Positions 8,712 to 17,560 are shown, numbered from the stretch's first letter. The stretch is DNA of 64,000 nt from Undibacterium hunanense (GCF_014284335.1 NZ_JACOGF010000003.1:532826-596825), one strand, 5' to 3'. The notes: generated by a model not told the origin, from the letters alone. Translations and numbers: made by a program.

Positions 8712-9167
8712 ATGTACTCCAGGATATTGTTACCCACCGACGGTTCCGAACTGTCACACGCCTGTGTCACTGCCGGGCTAGAATTTGCGCAACAATTGAA
8801 GGCCGAAGTCGTCGCCGTATTCGTCGCCAGCAATTATCAATATCCACTGTACGTCGACATCGTACCGCCCAATGGCCCGACTGAAGATGAATACAGAGAA
8901 GCCATGCAGGCCATGGCTGAAAACTATCTGCAACCTGTCAGGGAAGCCGCAGCAGCAGCCGGACTGGCCTACCAGGAAGTCATACAATTCAACGACTCTA
9001 CCGCCAGGGAAATCGTTCATACCGCGCAGGAATACGGATGCGACCTGATCTTCATGGGTTCGCATGGCAGAAGCGGCCTGGGCCAGTTCCTGCTGGGCAG
9101 CGTCACTACCAAAGTATTGTCGCTGTGCCTGATTCCGGTTTTGGTACACCGTATCAAACATCACTGA
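8712..9167 (+). CDS. Universal stress protein, single UspA domain
   Basis: A 151-residue cytoplasmic Usp-fold protein. It begins SRILLPTDGSELS, the usual first strand and Asp-containing loop. It ends with the nucleotide-binding signature GSHGRSGLGQFLLGSVT (G-2X-G-9X-G-S/T), so it should be an ATP-binding type. FNR-type control is suggested by the promoter box just upstream. In related bacteria such Usps support survival under oxygen limitation. The exact role here is inferred from context with fnr and cco genes. Confidence 0.9.
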   Translation: MYSRILLPTDGSELSHACVTAGLEFAQQLKAEVVAVFVASNYQYPLYVDIVPPNGPTEDEYREAMQAMAENYLQPVREAAAAAGLAYQEVIQFNDSTAREIVHTAQEYGCDLIFMGSHGRSGLGQFLLGSVTTKVLSLCLIPVLVHRIKHH

Positions 9168-9279
9168 ATGCCTGTCACTGAGCCCGCGCCAGCGAGTGCT
9201 TGCAGTACAATAGCGTTTCACCTTGCCCAGGCACAACACCTGGCAAGCTTCAACATGATTAACGCCTTGTACAAAAACG

Positions 9280-9921
9280 ATGACCCGTATTCTGATTGCT
9301 GACGACCATACCATCATGCGCGAGGGCCTGAAGCGCATACTGGAAGGGATAGAAGATATCCAGGTCATCGGCGAAGCCGTTGACGGCTTTGATACCCTGG
9401 AAAAAGTCCGCACCTTGGAATTTGATGTCTTGCTGATGGACTTGTCCATGCCAGGTCGCAGCGGTGTGGACCTGATACGCCAGATCAAGGATGAATACCC
9501 AAAACTGCCGATACTGATACTGACCATGCATGAGGAAGAACAGTATGCCGTCAGAGCCATACGCGCCGGCGCACGTGGCTATCTGACCAAGGAAAGCGCA
9601 GGCACACAACTGGTTACGGCCCTGCGCAAGGTGGCATCAGGCCGCCCGTATATCAGTATAGAAGTGGCCGAACAGCTGGCCATGAGCGCCATGCCTGCCG
9701 ATGACAGCCAGCCACACACCTCTCTGTCTGACCGTGAATTTGAGGTATTCAGCCATCTGGTCAAGGGAAAATCGATTACTGAAATTGGTGAGCTCCTGCA
9801 TCTGAGCGTCAAAACCGTCAGCACCCACAAGACCAGAATCATGCAAAAAATGAATATGAATAATCTGTCTGACCTGGTGCAATATGCAGTAGCCCACCAC
9901 CTGCTGCAACCGCAAGCCTGA
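9280..9921 (+). CDS. NarL/FixJ-family response regulator
   Basis: A 213-residue two-domain regulator. The receiver domain (1-120) has the acidic pair DD at 8-9, phospho-acceptor Asp54 in LLMDLSMPG, and the conserved Lys in GYLTK. The LuxR-type HTH at about 145-205 includes LSDREFEVFSHLVKGKS and LHLSVKTVSTHKTRIMQKM. It should bind DNA when phosphorylated. The HisKA_3-type kinase at 12646 is the kind of partner this family uses and is the best local candidate. The pair recalls NarXL, but the signal is unknown. Confidence 0.93.
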   Translation: MTRILIADDHTIMREGLKRILEGIEDIQVIGEAVDGFDTLEKVRTLEFDVLLMDLSMPGRSGVDLIRQIKDEYPKLPILILTMHEEEQYAVRAIRAGARGYLTKESAGTQLVTALRKVASGRPYISIEVAEQLAMSAMPADDSQPHTSLSDREFEVFSHLVKGKSITEIGELLHLSVKTVSTHKTRIMQKMNMNNLSDLVQYAVAHHLLQPQA

Positions 9922-10001
9922 GTATCTCCGCGCAGCCGGTGCTGCGCTTTCCCCAGCATTACCCCTCCTCCCTACCTCCTTGCACTGCCCCAATTCTGGA
10001 T

Positions 10002-10015
10002 TAGGAATATTCCTA
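10002..10015. promoter_or_regulatory. Palindromic operator candidate
   Basis: TAGGAATATTCCTA is a perfect 14-base palindrome. It is located 40 bases upstream of the FNR-type box, in front of the CheY-like gene and behind the NarL-type regulator. It could be a site for a dimeric regulator encoded here. The binding protein is unknown. Confidence 0.4.
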
Positions 10016-10055
10016 CACGTCCGGCTGTAAATCTGACACTTTGAATCAGCATTGG

Positions 10056-10069
10056 CTGATTTAAATCAA
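10056..10069 (+). promoter_or_regulatory. FNR-type box upstream of the CheY-like/fnr-like gene pair
   Basis: CTGATTTAAATCAA matches TTGAT-N4-ATCAA at nine of ten positions. It lies 64 bases before the next start codon. A GATAAT hexamer at 10083-10088 is closer than the class II distance, so the exact promoter is unclear. Autoregulation of the downstream fnr-like gene is plausible. Confidence 0.55.
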
Positions 10070-10132
10070 GATCCATGTTCACGATAATAGAGGCTAAGCA
10101 AACACAGCATCAATAACAGCCAACTCCACATC

Positions 10133-10516
10133 ATGAACCTGTACATCGTAGAAGACTCAGCTCTGATTCAACAGCGTCTGATCCAATTCATAGAAGAAGT
10201 TCCAGGCATACACGTGGTCGGCGTGGCAGGCGACATCAGCCATGCCTTGCAGGGCATCCTGGATGAACATGCAGATGCCATGATTCTCGATATCCAGCTG
10301 GCAGACGGTAACGGCTTGCAGCTATTGAAGAACATCAAACAAAGCAAACCAGAGATCAAGGTCGTGGTGCTGACCAATCACGCAACCGAAGACAACCGTG
10401 TACACGCAATGCGTGCCGGTGCAGACGGTTTTCTCGACAAATCCACCGACTTCGGTCTGCTTCAAAACTATCTGCTGCGCTGGCAGCATCCGAATTCAAA
10501 TCATCAAATCAACTAA
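10133..10516 (+). CDS. Stand-alone response-regulator receiver (CheY-like)
   Basis: A 127-residue single receiver domain with no output domain. It has the acidic pair ED at 7-8, phospho-acceptor Asp53 in ILDIQLADG, Thr in VVLTNHA, and Lys in FLDKS. It can act as a phosphate relay or bind another protein. It is followed after 25 bases by the Fnr/Crp-type regulator, with which it probably shares a message. An FNR-type box lies upstream. The receiver looks NarL-like in sequence, as if derived from such a regulator by loss of the HTH. Confidence 0.88.
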   Translation: MNLYIVEDSALIQQRLIQFIEEVPGIHVVGVAGDISHALQGILDEHADAMILDIQLADGNGLQLLKNIKQSKPEIKVVVLTNHATEDNRVHAMRAGADGFLDKSTDFGLLQNYLLRWQHPNSNHQIN

Positions 10517-10541
10517 TATCGTTTACCTTAAGGGGATCACC

Positions 10542-11459
10542 ATGACTACAGCAGCGCTCACTACCGGCAGGACCAGTCAACCCACGCGACCTGTCAAAAG
10601 CAGCTTTCCCGCCATTGCGAATGAAGCTGGCTGGCGTTGCCATGGCAACCTGTGGTCGAATCTGCAGGAAGTCTGCGAGCTCTTGCGCATCCCTGCCCCG
10701 GCAGCATCCGCTGATGAAGAACAATTGTTCCAACACGTGCGCTTCAAGGCTGGTCAAAGAGTGCACACCATAGGCCAGGATTTTGAAACCCTGTACATCG
10801 TCAATTCAGGTTTCCTGAAAACCGTGTTGATCGACGAATATGGCAATGAGCAAGTGCTGAGCTTTCCCATGAAAGGTGATTTGCTGGGCATCGACGGTAT
10901 CCATAACCAGCATCACGCTTCCGAAGCAGTAGCACTGTCTGACTGCGACATCATTTTGCTGCCATATAAAACTTTTTCTGCCCTGGGTCGTAGCTATGCC
11001 GAACTGGAACAAGCCATGTTCAGCGTCATGAGCCGTGAACTGGTGCGTGAACAGTTGATGATAGGTATGCTCAGCGCCCTCAGCGCCGAAGCCAAGGTAG
11101 CGCGCTTCCTGACCAGCCTGGGTGAACGCTTCAGCCAACTCGGTTATTCTGGCAAATCATTCAATCTGCGCATGACCAGACATGAAATCGGCAGCTATCT
11201 GGGCCTGACGCTGGAAACCGTCAGCCGCACTCTGTCTGCCTTCAATGAACTGGGCCTGATCAGTGTCGACCAGCGCCAGATAGCGCTGCTGGACATTCAT
11301 GCACTGAAAACCCTGCGTCGCTTGCCGCCCGCCAGGGCGCGGATCAAAATAAGTGAGAAAATCAGTGAGAAAGTCAGCGAAAAAGTCAGTGAAAAGGTGT
11401 CCGCCCTGGTTGGCAAGAATCTATTACCGCAATGGAACAAAGAGGTTGCCGTTGTCTGA
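10542..11459 (+). CDS. Fnr/Crp-family transcriptional regulator
   Basis: A 305-residue regulator with a cyclic-nucleotide-binding-like domain (about 60-175) and a winged HTH (about 180-265). The recognition helix ETVSRTLS carries the Glu-Ser-Arg pattern of FNR/Anr, so it should bind TTGAT-N4-ATCAA, a sequence found three times in this region. The N-terminal CxxC-type iron-sulfur cluster of E. coli FNR is not present; only Cys33, Cys45 and Cys135 are seen, so oxygen sensing is uncertain. The start is ATG 10542 with AAGGGG ahead. The C-terminus has an unusual SEK[IV] repeat followed by a short tail. Confidence 0.9.
   Translation: MTTAALTTGRTSQPTRPVKSSFPAIANEAGWRCHGNLWSNLQEVCELLRIPAPAASADEEQLFQHVRFKAGQRVHTIGQDFETLYIVNSGFLKTVLIDEYGNEQVLSFPMKGDLLGIDGIHNQHHASEAVALSDCDIILLPYKTFSALGRSYAELEQAMFSVMSRELVREQLMIGMLSALSAEAKVARFLTSLGERFSQLGYSGKSFNLRMTRHEIGSYLGLTLETVSRTLSAFNELGLISVDQRQIALLDIHALKTLRRLPPARARIKISEKISEKVSEKVSEKVSALVGKNLLPQWNKEVAVV
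11352..11399 (+). repeat. Four 12-bp tandem repeats in the fnr-like gene
   Basis: Four copies of a 12-base unit resembling AGTGAGAAAGTC encode SEKI-SEKV-SEKV-SEKV near the C-terminus of the Fnr/Crp-type protein. Copies differ by one to three bases. Such repeats change in number by slippage without breaking the frame. Confidence 0.85.
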
Positions 11460-11603
11460 AATTAGTATAAGCTTGAATTGTACATATGATACGTTTGTCG
11501 GTAAATATGCTGTCTGATGCACTTATTTTCAGCAGATATATTGCCGATCAACATGATGATGGCTTGATGTTTTTCCACGATAGTTCAATCAAGGAGTACA
11601 GAC

Positions 11604-12443
11604 ATGACATATAAAACCATACTGGTGCATGTAGACGAGTCAGAAAGATCCAATTTTCGTGTGCAAATGGCAGCAGAAATTGCCAGGGCGAATGACGCAC
11701 ACCTGATAGGCACCGCTGTCACTGGCGTATCCCGTTTCATCTATCAGGATGGCAATATCAGTGCGAACGATCCGAATCTGACCATCCACCTCAAGTACCT
11801 GCGGGAAAGGGCAGAAAAAGCCATTGCCAGCTTCAACAAACAAGTCGAATCGGCGGGCATCAATTCTTATGAAAGCGTGATCGCCAACGATGAAGCTGGT
11901 GGTGGCATAGGCTTGCAGGCTCGTTACAGCGATCTGTTGATCATCGGACAGACCAATCGTGATGAACCATCCCCCTCTGTCCTGTCGGATTTTCCTGAAT
12001 ACCTGATCATGAATTCTGGCCGGCCAGTACTGATCATTCCCTACGTCGGTGATTTCACCTCCATAGGCAAACGTCCGCTGATCGCCTGGGATGCCAGTCG
12101 CGAAGCAACACGCGCCATCACTGATGCAATTCCGTTGTTGAAGCGCGCCGAACTGGTACAGGTTGCCGTGTTCAATGCCAAGTCTGTACCTGATGCGCAT
12201 GGTGAACAGCCAGGCGGCGATATTGCCCTGTACCTGGCAAGGCATGGTATCAAGGTAGAAGTATCGGTCCACAAAACCAATACCGATATTGGCAATGCCC
12301 TGCTGTCGCTGGCACATGATGTCGACAGTGACATGCTGGTCATGGGTGGTTATGGCCATTCACGCTTCCGTGAAATGATCATGGGCGGCGTCACCAGAAC
12401 CATACTTGAAAGCATGACCGTACCCGTGCTGATGTCACACTAA
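11604..12443 (+). CDS. Tandem-domain universal stress protein
   Basis: A 279-residue protein with two UspA domains. The first begins MTYKTILVHVDES. The second starts at about residue 155 (RPLIAWDASREATRA) and ends with GGYGHSRFREMIMGG, a partly conserved G-2X-G-9X-G nucleotide-binding signature. The first domain lacks that signature. The start is preceded by AAGGAG, a strong ribosome-binding site. No clear FNR box was found in front of it, unlike the single-domain usp at 8712. It lies within the oxygen-response block. Confidence 0.9.
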   Translation: MTYKTILVHVDESERSNFRVQMAAEIARANDAHLIGTAVTGVSRFIYQDGNISANDPNLTIHLKYLRERAEKAIASFNKQVESAGINSYESVIANDEAGGGIGLQARYSDLLIIGQTNRDEPSPSVLSDFPEYLIMNSGRPVLIIPYVGDFTSIGKRPLIAWDASREATRAITDAIPLLKRAELVQVAVFNAKSVPDAHGEQPGGDIALYLARHGIKVEVSVHKTNTDIGNALLSLAHDVDSDMLVMGGYGHSRFREMIMGGVTRTILESMTVPVLMSH

Positions 12444-12645
12444 ACAGGTCAGCCTGCTTGCCACCCAGTGGACGATAACACCAGCAAACCACGCTGTGGC
12501 TATCGTCCCTCCCTCTCTGCATCTGACGCTTCTGGCAATTAAATCCGGCGACATGTCTATCAGGCGCAGATTCCGCTTTAAAATAGCGATCGTCTGTTCC
12601 TCGTTCACCCATTGTGATTTCACTCTTTCATGACAACTGATTTTC

Positions 12646-14592
12646 ATGGCAACTGATTATTCCAGACTGCTCCGTGCACGCTGGCTGACTGGCCTGCTCT
12701 TGCTGATATCAATGCTGCTGTGGGCAGGTCATGGCAGTCTGGCGTATATCAAGGTGGCATCGCCGTTACCGGTTCATACGCTGCTGGAAACCGCCACCGT
12801 CGTTATATTTACATCTGTCTTTATCGTATGCTGGAATGCATTTGGTGGCGCCCGTAAAAAAAGCAGTGTCATCCTGGCGGTGGCCTTTCTCTGTACCGCC
12901 ATACTGGGCTGCATGCATGCGTTATCGTTTCAGGGCATGCCGGGCTTTCCGGATGCCAGCGACATGCACAAGTCCCTGCTGTTCTGGATACTGTCACGCT
13001 CATTCATCGCCACAACCCTGCTGGGCCTGGCATTGTCGCCAGAAGACTCCGATGTCAGCCCGCTACAGGCGTATCTGGTACTGATCGCCGGCTTACTGGC
13101 GACAGCAGGCTGGACTTACACCGTCTTTGCCTTTTCCGATTTGCTGCCGCTGACCTACATCGACACGGCTGGTCAGACCTCGTTCAAAATTGCCTGTGAA
13201 GCAGGATTGACAGGCATCAACCTGATTACCGCCTACGTGTTGAATCGCGATATCAAGCAGAAACAGGATGCAGAAAAAAACACGCAGCGCCTGCAGATAG
13301 ATCGCGCTTCCCTGTTTCTGGCAGCGATGCTGCTGGCGATTTCGGAAGTATATTTTGCCCTTTATGCAGACAGCAGTGATCTGTTTGTCGTCATTGGCCA
13401 TGTGTTTCAACTTTTTGCAGCCATCGCCATCTATCGTGGCATGGTCGCGGTGAATATCCACACGCCCTATACCAGCCTGGCAGAAACCAGCCAGAACCTG
13501 GCACGCTCGGCGGAAGAACTGAACTTGCAGCGCGAACGCCTGAGCCGTATGATCGATACCGCCATAGACGGCATCATCACTATCGACGACACCCAGACCA
13601 TCATCCTCGCCAACCCGTCCGCTGCCACACTGTTCGGTTACGAAGTCAATGATTTGCTGGGTATCTCACTCAATACCGTGCTGCCGGAACGACATCGCAA
13701 AGTGCATGGCGAACATGTGAGAAAATTTGGTGAAACCGGTGCCACCCGACGCCGGATGGGTGGCAACTTCGAAGATTTTTATGTCACAGGCGTGAAAGCC
13801 AACGGCGATGAATTTCCGATAGAAGCCTCGATCTCCAGCCAGTTTGAGGCCGGCAAACGCTATTACACCGTAATCTTTCGCGACATCACCGAACGCAAGG
13901 TCGCCAAAGAAAAAATGGCCTTGTACCATGATGAATTAACCCAGCTTTCTGCTGCCCTGCAAAGCATACGGGAAGAAGAACGCAAGCATATCGCCCGCGA
14001 GTTGCATGATGACCTGGGTCAGTTGCTGGCCGCACTGCGCATGGATTTATCACTGCTGCAAAGAGACGACGTCCTCAGCAATAAATCTCAAAAAACCGTC
14101 AGCAGCATGGATCAGTTGTTACTGACTGCCATCACCACTCTGCGCCGTATCGCTACCGACCTGCGCCCACGTGCACTGGATGAAGGCGGCCTGTACTTTG
14201 CGCTACAGACTTTGCAGAAAGACTTCTCCAGCCGCCACGGCATCCATTGTGAGCTGGTGGCGAATGAAGAGCAGTTGGCACTGGATGATGCCCGCAGTAC
14301 GGCCATCTTCCGCATCGTTCAGGAATCATTGACGAATGTGGTCAGACATGCCGACGCAACAGAAGTGGATATCAGATTTGAAAGAAACCCTCATCTGCTG
14401 CGCTTCACCATCAGTGATAACGGCAAGGGTATGGACGCAGACGACACCCGCAAGGCACGCTCATTCGGCCTGGTCGGCATGCGTGAAAGAGTCAAGGCCA
14501 TGCAGGGTGAATTCAAGGTTGAGAGCCAGCCCGGTGAAGGTACCAGCCTGGAAATTCAGTTGCCATTGGCGGCAACATCTGACGATCTGTAA
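12646..14592 (+). CDS. MASE3-PAS histidine kinase (NarX/DegS type)
   Basis: A 648-residue membrane sensor kinase. Residues about 15-275 form a multi-pass sensor region with MASE3-like features, including GCMHALSFQGMPGF. A PAS domain follows (about 300-415, IDTAIDGIITIDD to VIFRDITERK). The HisKA_3 dimerisation box is REEERKHIARELHDDLGQ with the phosphorylated His at about residue 454. The ATPase domain shows NGKGMDADD and SFGLVGMRERV. This class pairs with NarL/FixJ regulators, so the regulator at 9280 is the likely partner. The signal sensed is unknown. Confidence 0.9.
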   Translation: MATDYSRLLRARWLTGLLLLISMLLWAGHGSLAYIKVASPLPVHTLLETATVVIFTSVFIVCWNAFGGARKKSSVILAVAFLCTAILGCMHALSFQGMPGFPDASDMHKSLLFWILSRSFIATTLLGLALSPEDSDVSPLQAYLVLIAGLLATAGWTYTVFAFSDLLPLTYIDTAGQTSFKIACEAGLTGINLITAYVLNRDIKQKQDAEKNTQRLQIDRASLFLAAMLLAISEVYFALYADSSDLFVVIGHVFQLFAAIAIYRGMVAVNIHTPYTSLAETSQNLARSAEELNLQRERLSRMIDTAIDGIITIDDTQTIILANPSAATLFGYEVNDLLGISLNTVLPERHRKVHGEHVRKFGETGATRRRMGGNFEDFYVTGVKANGDEFPIEASISSQFEAGKRYYTVIFRDITERKVAKEKMALYHDELTQLSAALQSIREEERKHIARELHDDLGQLLAALRMDLSLLQRDDVLSNKSQKTVSSMDQLLLTAITTLRRIATDLRPRALDEGGLYFALQTLQKDFSSRHGIHCELVANEEQLALDDARSTAIFRIVQESLTNVVRHADATEVDIRFERNPHLLRFTISDNGKGMDADDTRKARSFGLVGMRERVKAMQGEFKVESQPGEGTSLEIQLPLAATSDDL

Positions 14593-14626
14593 CGCTTGGC
14601 CATATCTGTTCAAATTGTGTTTCCGG

Positions 14627-14632
14627 TATAAT
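14627..14632 (+). promoter_or_regulatory. Consensus -10 box before the flagellar-rod-like gene
   Basis: A perfect TATAAT lies 45 bases before the ATG at 14677. The -35 region is weak, and no flagellar sigma-28 pattern is seen. Confidence 0.35.
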
Positions 14633-14676
14633 CCGAATTACTCAAGTATATCAAGCTTGTTTTTCGGGAAAATGCC

Positions 14677-15009
14677 ATGTCAGTTTCAGCACTCAATAGC
14701 GGCCTGTCCGGGTTCAAGGCCTATTCCAGTGCGCTCGACAGTTCCAGCCATAATGTTGCCAATGCCAGTACCGCAGGCTTTGTACCGCAACAAGTCAGCT
14801 TTCAGGAACAACCCGCAGGCGGCGTCACCGCTACCATCAGCCAAGAAGGTGCCAGTCTGGCATCACAAAACCCGGCCGATAGCAGTGGCACCGACCTCGC
14901 ATCAGAAATCGTGCAATCCATACAATTCAAGGCGGGATTTGATCTTTCTGCCAAGATTATCAAAACAGCAGATCAGGTGCTTGGTACTCTCATTGATATC
15001 AAGGCCTGA
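14677..15009 (+). CDS. Small flagellar basal-body rod-like protein
   Basis: A 110-residue protein. Its N-terminus (ALNSGLSGFKAYSSALD followed by SSHNVANASTAGF) matches the flagellar rod/hook N-terminal motif of FlgB, FlgC, FlgF and FlgG. Its C-terminus (ASEIVQSIQFKAGFDLSAKIIKTADQVLGTLIDI) matches the matching C-terminal helix that ends axial proteins. The middle is much shorter than in any true rod protein. No other flagellar gene is nearby. Such orphan minimal rod-like proteins occur in other Burkholderiales with unknown function. Confidence 0.8.
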   Translation: MSVSALNSGLSGFKAYSSALDSSSHNVANASTAGFVPQQVSFQEQPAGGVTATISQEGASLASQNPADSSGTDLASEIVQSIQFKAGFDLSAKIIKTADQVLGTLIDIKA

Positions 15010-15046
15010 ACAAGGTGAACTGTAACAGTTAAACGTATTTCAAAAT

Positions 15047-15886
15047 TCATGCCACCGGCACGACACACAAAAATGCTGGCATGCTTTTCATATCAAAATA
15101 CCACAGCCCCAGCAAGCCAACAGTCATCAGAAAACATGCCCCCGCCAGTCTGAATGTACGCATGGACGCAGTCTTGCTGGCACGCTGAAACAGGGTCTGT
15201 GTCAACAGCAGGTGCGGCAAGGCACTCACACCAAACAAAAGCATCAGAACAGCACCTGACCAGGCATCTCCGGACAGTAACGAAAACGGCGCTACCCCAT
15301 ACAGCAAACCACAGGGCAGACAGCCCCAGCCCATGCCCATTAAAAACGGATAATCTGCTGCCTTGTTTAAGGGTGTAGTTATGCTGGTCAGCATACCCTG
15401 CCATGCACCCATCAATTGCTGCATGAACTGCAGATGCGGCATCAGCCCCAGCAGGCGCAAGCCAAGAATAATCAATGCCAGATTGCCGATCACAAACATC
15501 AACTGCTGGACAGGAAGAATTGGTTTGAATACCAGGCCAGCCGCGCCCAGACCGCCCAGCGCAGCACCCGCCAACCCGTAAGTGAAAATGCGACCGCCAT
15601 GCAATAGCATTTGATACTGCACATTGGCGGACTGGGTATGGCTATTCGTCAGTGCAACAGACTTGAAGCCGGCATTTGCCGCCATGGCAATCGGAATGAT
15701 TTTTTTACCACCATTTTTGCCAGCACCTTTGTCAACGCTGCTGCTAACGCTTTTATCAACATGATTAACGCGTTTTTGTCCTGCCTGGGTCAGCAACATG
15801 GATATGCCGCCACACATGCCGGCACAGTGTATGCCGCCCAGTGCTCCGGCAGTCAATGCGGCAATCACCATGGGCAGGGTCAGCAT
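15047..15886 (-). CDS. TauE/SafE-like (UreH-type) membrane protein of the cco cluster
   Basis: A 279-residue protein with about six hydrophobic segments. It starts with an Ala/Gly-rich helix containing GALGGIHCAGMCGGI; this Cys-x-x-Met-Cys motif marks the sulfite-exporter/UreH-type family members that accompany cbb3 oxidase genes. A Lys/Ser-rich loop follows at about residues 37-60. GMGWGCLPCGLLYG provides a second Cys pair. A role in copper or redox handling for oxidase assembly is inferred from context; transport has not been shown. It ends the leftward series after hemN, whose stop is one base away. Confidence 0.8.
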   Translation of the reverse strand: MLTLPMVIAALTAGALGGIHCAGMCGGISMLLTQAGQKRVNHVDKSVSSSVDKGAGKNGGKKIIPIAMAANAGFKSVALTNSHTQSANVQYQMLLHGGRIFTYGLAGAALGGLGAAGLVFKPILPVQQLMFVIGNLALIILGLRLLGLMPHLQFMQQLMGAWQGMLTSITTPLNKAADYPFLMGMGWGCLPCGLLYGVAPFSLLSGDAWSGAVLMLLFGVSALPHLLLTQTLFQRASKTASMRTFRLAGACFLMTVGLLGLWYFDMKSMPAFLCVVPVA

Positions 15887-15887
15887 A

Positions 15888-17291
15888 TCAGATCAGTTTG
15901 GAATAATTGGCCGTGGTCTGACGTGTCAGGTAGTGGTCGAATGCCATGCCGACGGCACGTACAAACAAACGCCCCCTGGCTTCGACCGTGATTGCATTGC
16001 CACTGAGATTGATCATTTTCTCCTTTGCATAATAAGCGAGTTGCGCCAGTTCATGCGCAAAATAATCAGGGAAGGATATCCCGTATTGCTGCTCCAGTAC
16101 ATTAAAGTCAACAGTGCTGCTGCACATCAGGCTCATGATGATTTGCCTGCGCAACAAATCATCCATGCTCAGATCAATCCCTTTTTCCACCGGTAATTCA
16201 CCCTTGTCGAGGCAGGCATAATATTCGTCCAGCGTGCGCAGGTTTTGCACATAGGATGCGCCGATCTTGCCTATTGATGACAGGCCCAGCCCGATCAGAT
16301 CACAATCAGAACGGGTGGTATAACCCTGGAAGTTTCTATGCAGGCTGCCATCATCCATTGCCCTGGCCAAGCTGTCATCCGGCCTGGCAAAATGATCAAG
16401 CCCGATATATACATAGCCTTCTGCCTGCAAGCGACGCAATGACATCAAAAAGATTTGCAGACGCTGCTCGGCTGATGGCAGATCGGCTTCGGCAATACGG
16501 CGCTGTGGCTTGAAACGGGTAGGCAAATGCGCATAGTTATAGAGTGCTATGCGGTCAGGCGACAAGGCAATCACCTGATCCAGTGTTTCGGAAAAACTAT
16601 CCAGATTTTGTTTTGGCAAACCGTAGATCAAATCAAAATTGATCGACTGAAAACCGGCTGCCCTGCTGGCCTGCACGGTGTTATCCACCAGCTCAAAGGT
16701 TTGCAGGCGGTGTATCGCTTTTTGCACCTCAGGATTAAAATCCTGCACCCCCAGACTGGTACGATTAAAACCCAGTTCGGCCAGCACCTGCAAGGTAGCT
16801 GCATCGACTGTGCGCGGGTCGATTTCTATGGAAATTTCGGCATCCTCAGAAAAATCAAAATTCGCCCGCAGCATTTCCATCAACTGGCGCATTTCTGCAT
16901 GGCTGAGAAAGGTTGGTGTACCGCCGCCAAGGTGTAGCTGACTCAGCACTTCCCTGTCATGCAGGTGTGCCGTTACCAGTTGTAATTCTTTTTCCAGATA
17001 CTCCAGGTATTTGGCTGAACGCCCATGGTCCTTGGTGATGACCTTGTTGCAGGCGCAGTAATAACAAAGCGAAGCACAAAACGGGATATGAATATAAAGC
17101 GACAGCGGCGGCTTGGTGCTCAGGCGACTACGTTCCTTCAGATACTGGATATAGGATTTCGCATCGAAGCCAGTGTGGAATCTGTCTGCCGTCGGGTAAG
17201 ATGTGTAACGTGGGCCCAGCTTGTCAAAACGACGTATCAGTTCTTCAGGTATCTCTGGCAAAGAAAATCTGGCCGGCTCGTTCATTTTCAT
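15888..17291 (-). CDS. hemN: Oxygen-independent coproporphyrinogen III oxidase
   Basis: Radical-SAM enzyme that converts coproporphyrinogen III to protoporphyrinogen IX without oxygen. The cluster motif is CASLCYYCAC (Cys72, Cys76, Cys79, plus Cys81), preceded by YIHIPF. GGGTPTFL follows as expected, and the C-terminal HemN domain contains GLDHFARPDDSLA and RNFQGYTT. The 467-residue length is typical. Its place behind the cbb3 oxidase genes fits a supply of haem under low oxygen. It is 11 bases from the small membrane gene upstream. Confidence 0.96.
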   Translation of the reverse strand: MKMNEPARFSLPEIPEELIRRFDKLGPRYTSYPTADRFHTGFDAKSYIQYLKERSRLSTKPPLSLYIHIPFCASLCYYCACNKVITKDHGRSAKYLEYLEKELQLVTAHLHDREVLSQLHLGGGTPTFLSHAEMRQLMEMLRANFDFSEDAEISIEIDPRTVDAATLQVLAELGFNRTSLGVQDFNPEVQKAIHRLQTFELVDNTVQASRAAGFQSINFDLIYGLPKQNLDSFSETLDQVIALSPDRIALYNYAHLPTRFKPQRRIAEADLPSAEQRLQIFLMSLRRLQAEGYVYIGLDHFARPDDSLARAMDDGSLHRNFQGYTTRSDCDLIGLGLSSIGKIGASYVQNLRTLDEYYACLDKGELPVEKGIDLSMDDLLRRQIIMSLMCSSTVDFNVLEQQYGISFPDYFAHELAQLAYYAKEKMINLSGNAITVEARGRLFVRAVGMAFDHYLTRQTTANYSKLI

Positions 17292-17302
17292 GATGATCTC
17301 GA

Positions 17303-17560
17303 TTAATGTGCTTTCTGCACAAGTAAAGCGGTCAAACCACTAGACAGAATTCCAAGCAGCCAGAAGGCAAAGAAGCCCACTGTATATACCCCGGTAACAT
17401 GCATTTGCAAACGCCGGTCAAGTACGATCAGCTCCATGGGATCAACCAGGCTGAAAAACAATCCTGTCGCCGCACAGGCCATCAAAAATGCCGGCCACAA
17501 CACTATCATCAACATCGATCGCAACAGCGGTTTGCCATGGGTTGGTTGGTCATGTTCCAA
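17303..17560 (-). CDS. Small two-helix membrane protein of the cco cluster
   Basis: An 85-residue protein with two hydrophobic stretches, about residues 15-37 (MLMIVLWPAFLMACAATGLF) and 56-80 (TGVYTVGFFAFWLLGILSSG). It starts with a polar His/Pro-rich segment. It is not a known cco subunit. Its fixed place between fixH and hemN suggests a small accessory to oxidase assembly, as seen for other tiny membrane proteins in such clusters. The function is unknown. Confidence 0.75.
   Translation of the reverse strand: MEHDQPTHGKPLLRSMLMIVLWPAFLMACAATGLFFSLVDPMELIVLDRRLQMHVTGVYTVGFFAFWLLGILSSGLTALLVQKAH

Noticed and set aside
10542..11459. Naming the regulator a true oxygen-sensing FNR
   Set aside because: DNA-contact residues fit FNR, but the N-terminal Cys set for a 4Fe-4S cluster is missing, so only the family name is given.
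17303..17560. CcoS or CcoI for the small cco-cluster protein
   Set aside because: CcoS is a single-helix protein and CcoI a large P-type ATPase; this two-helix protein matches neither.
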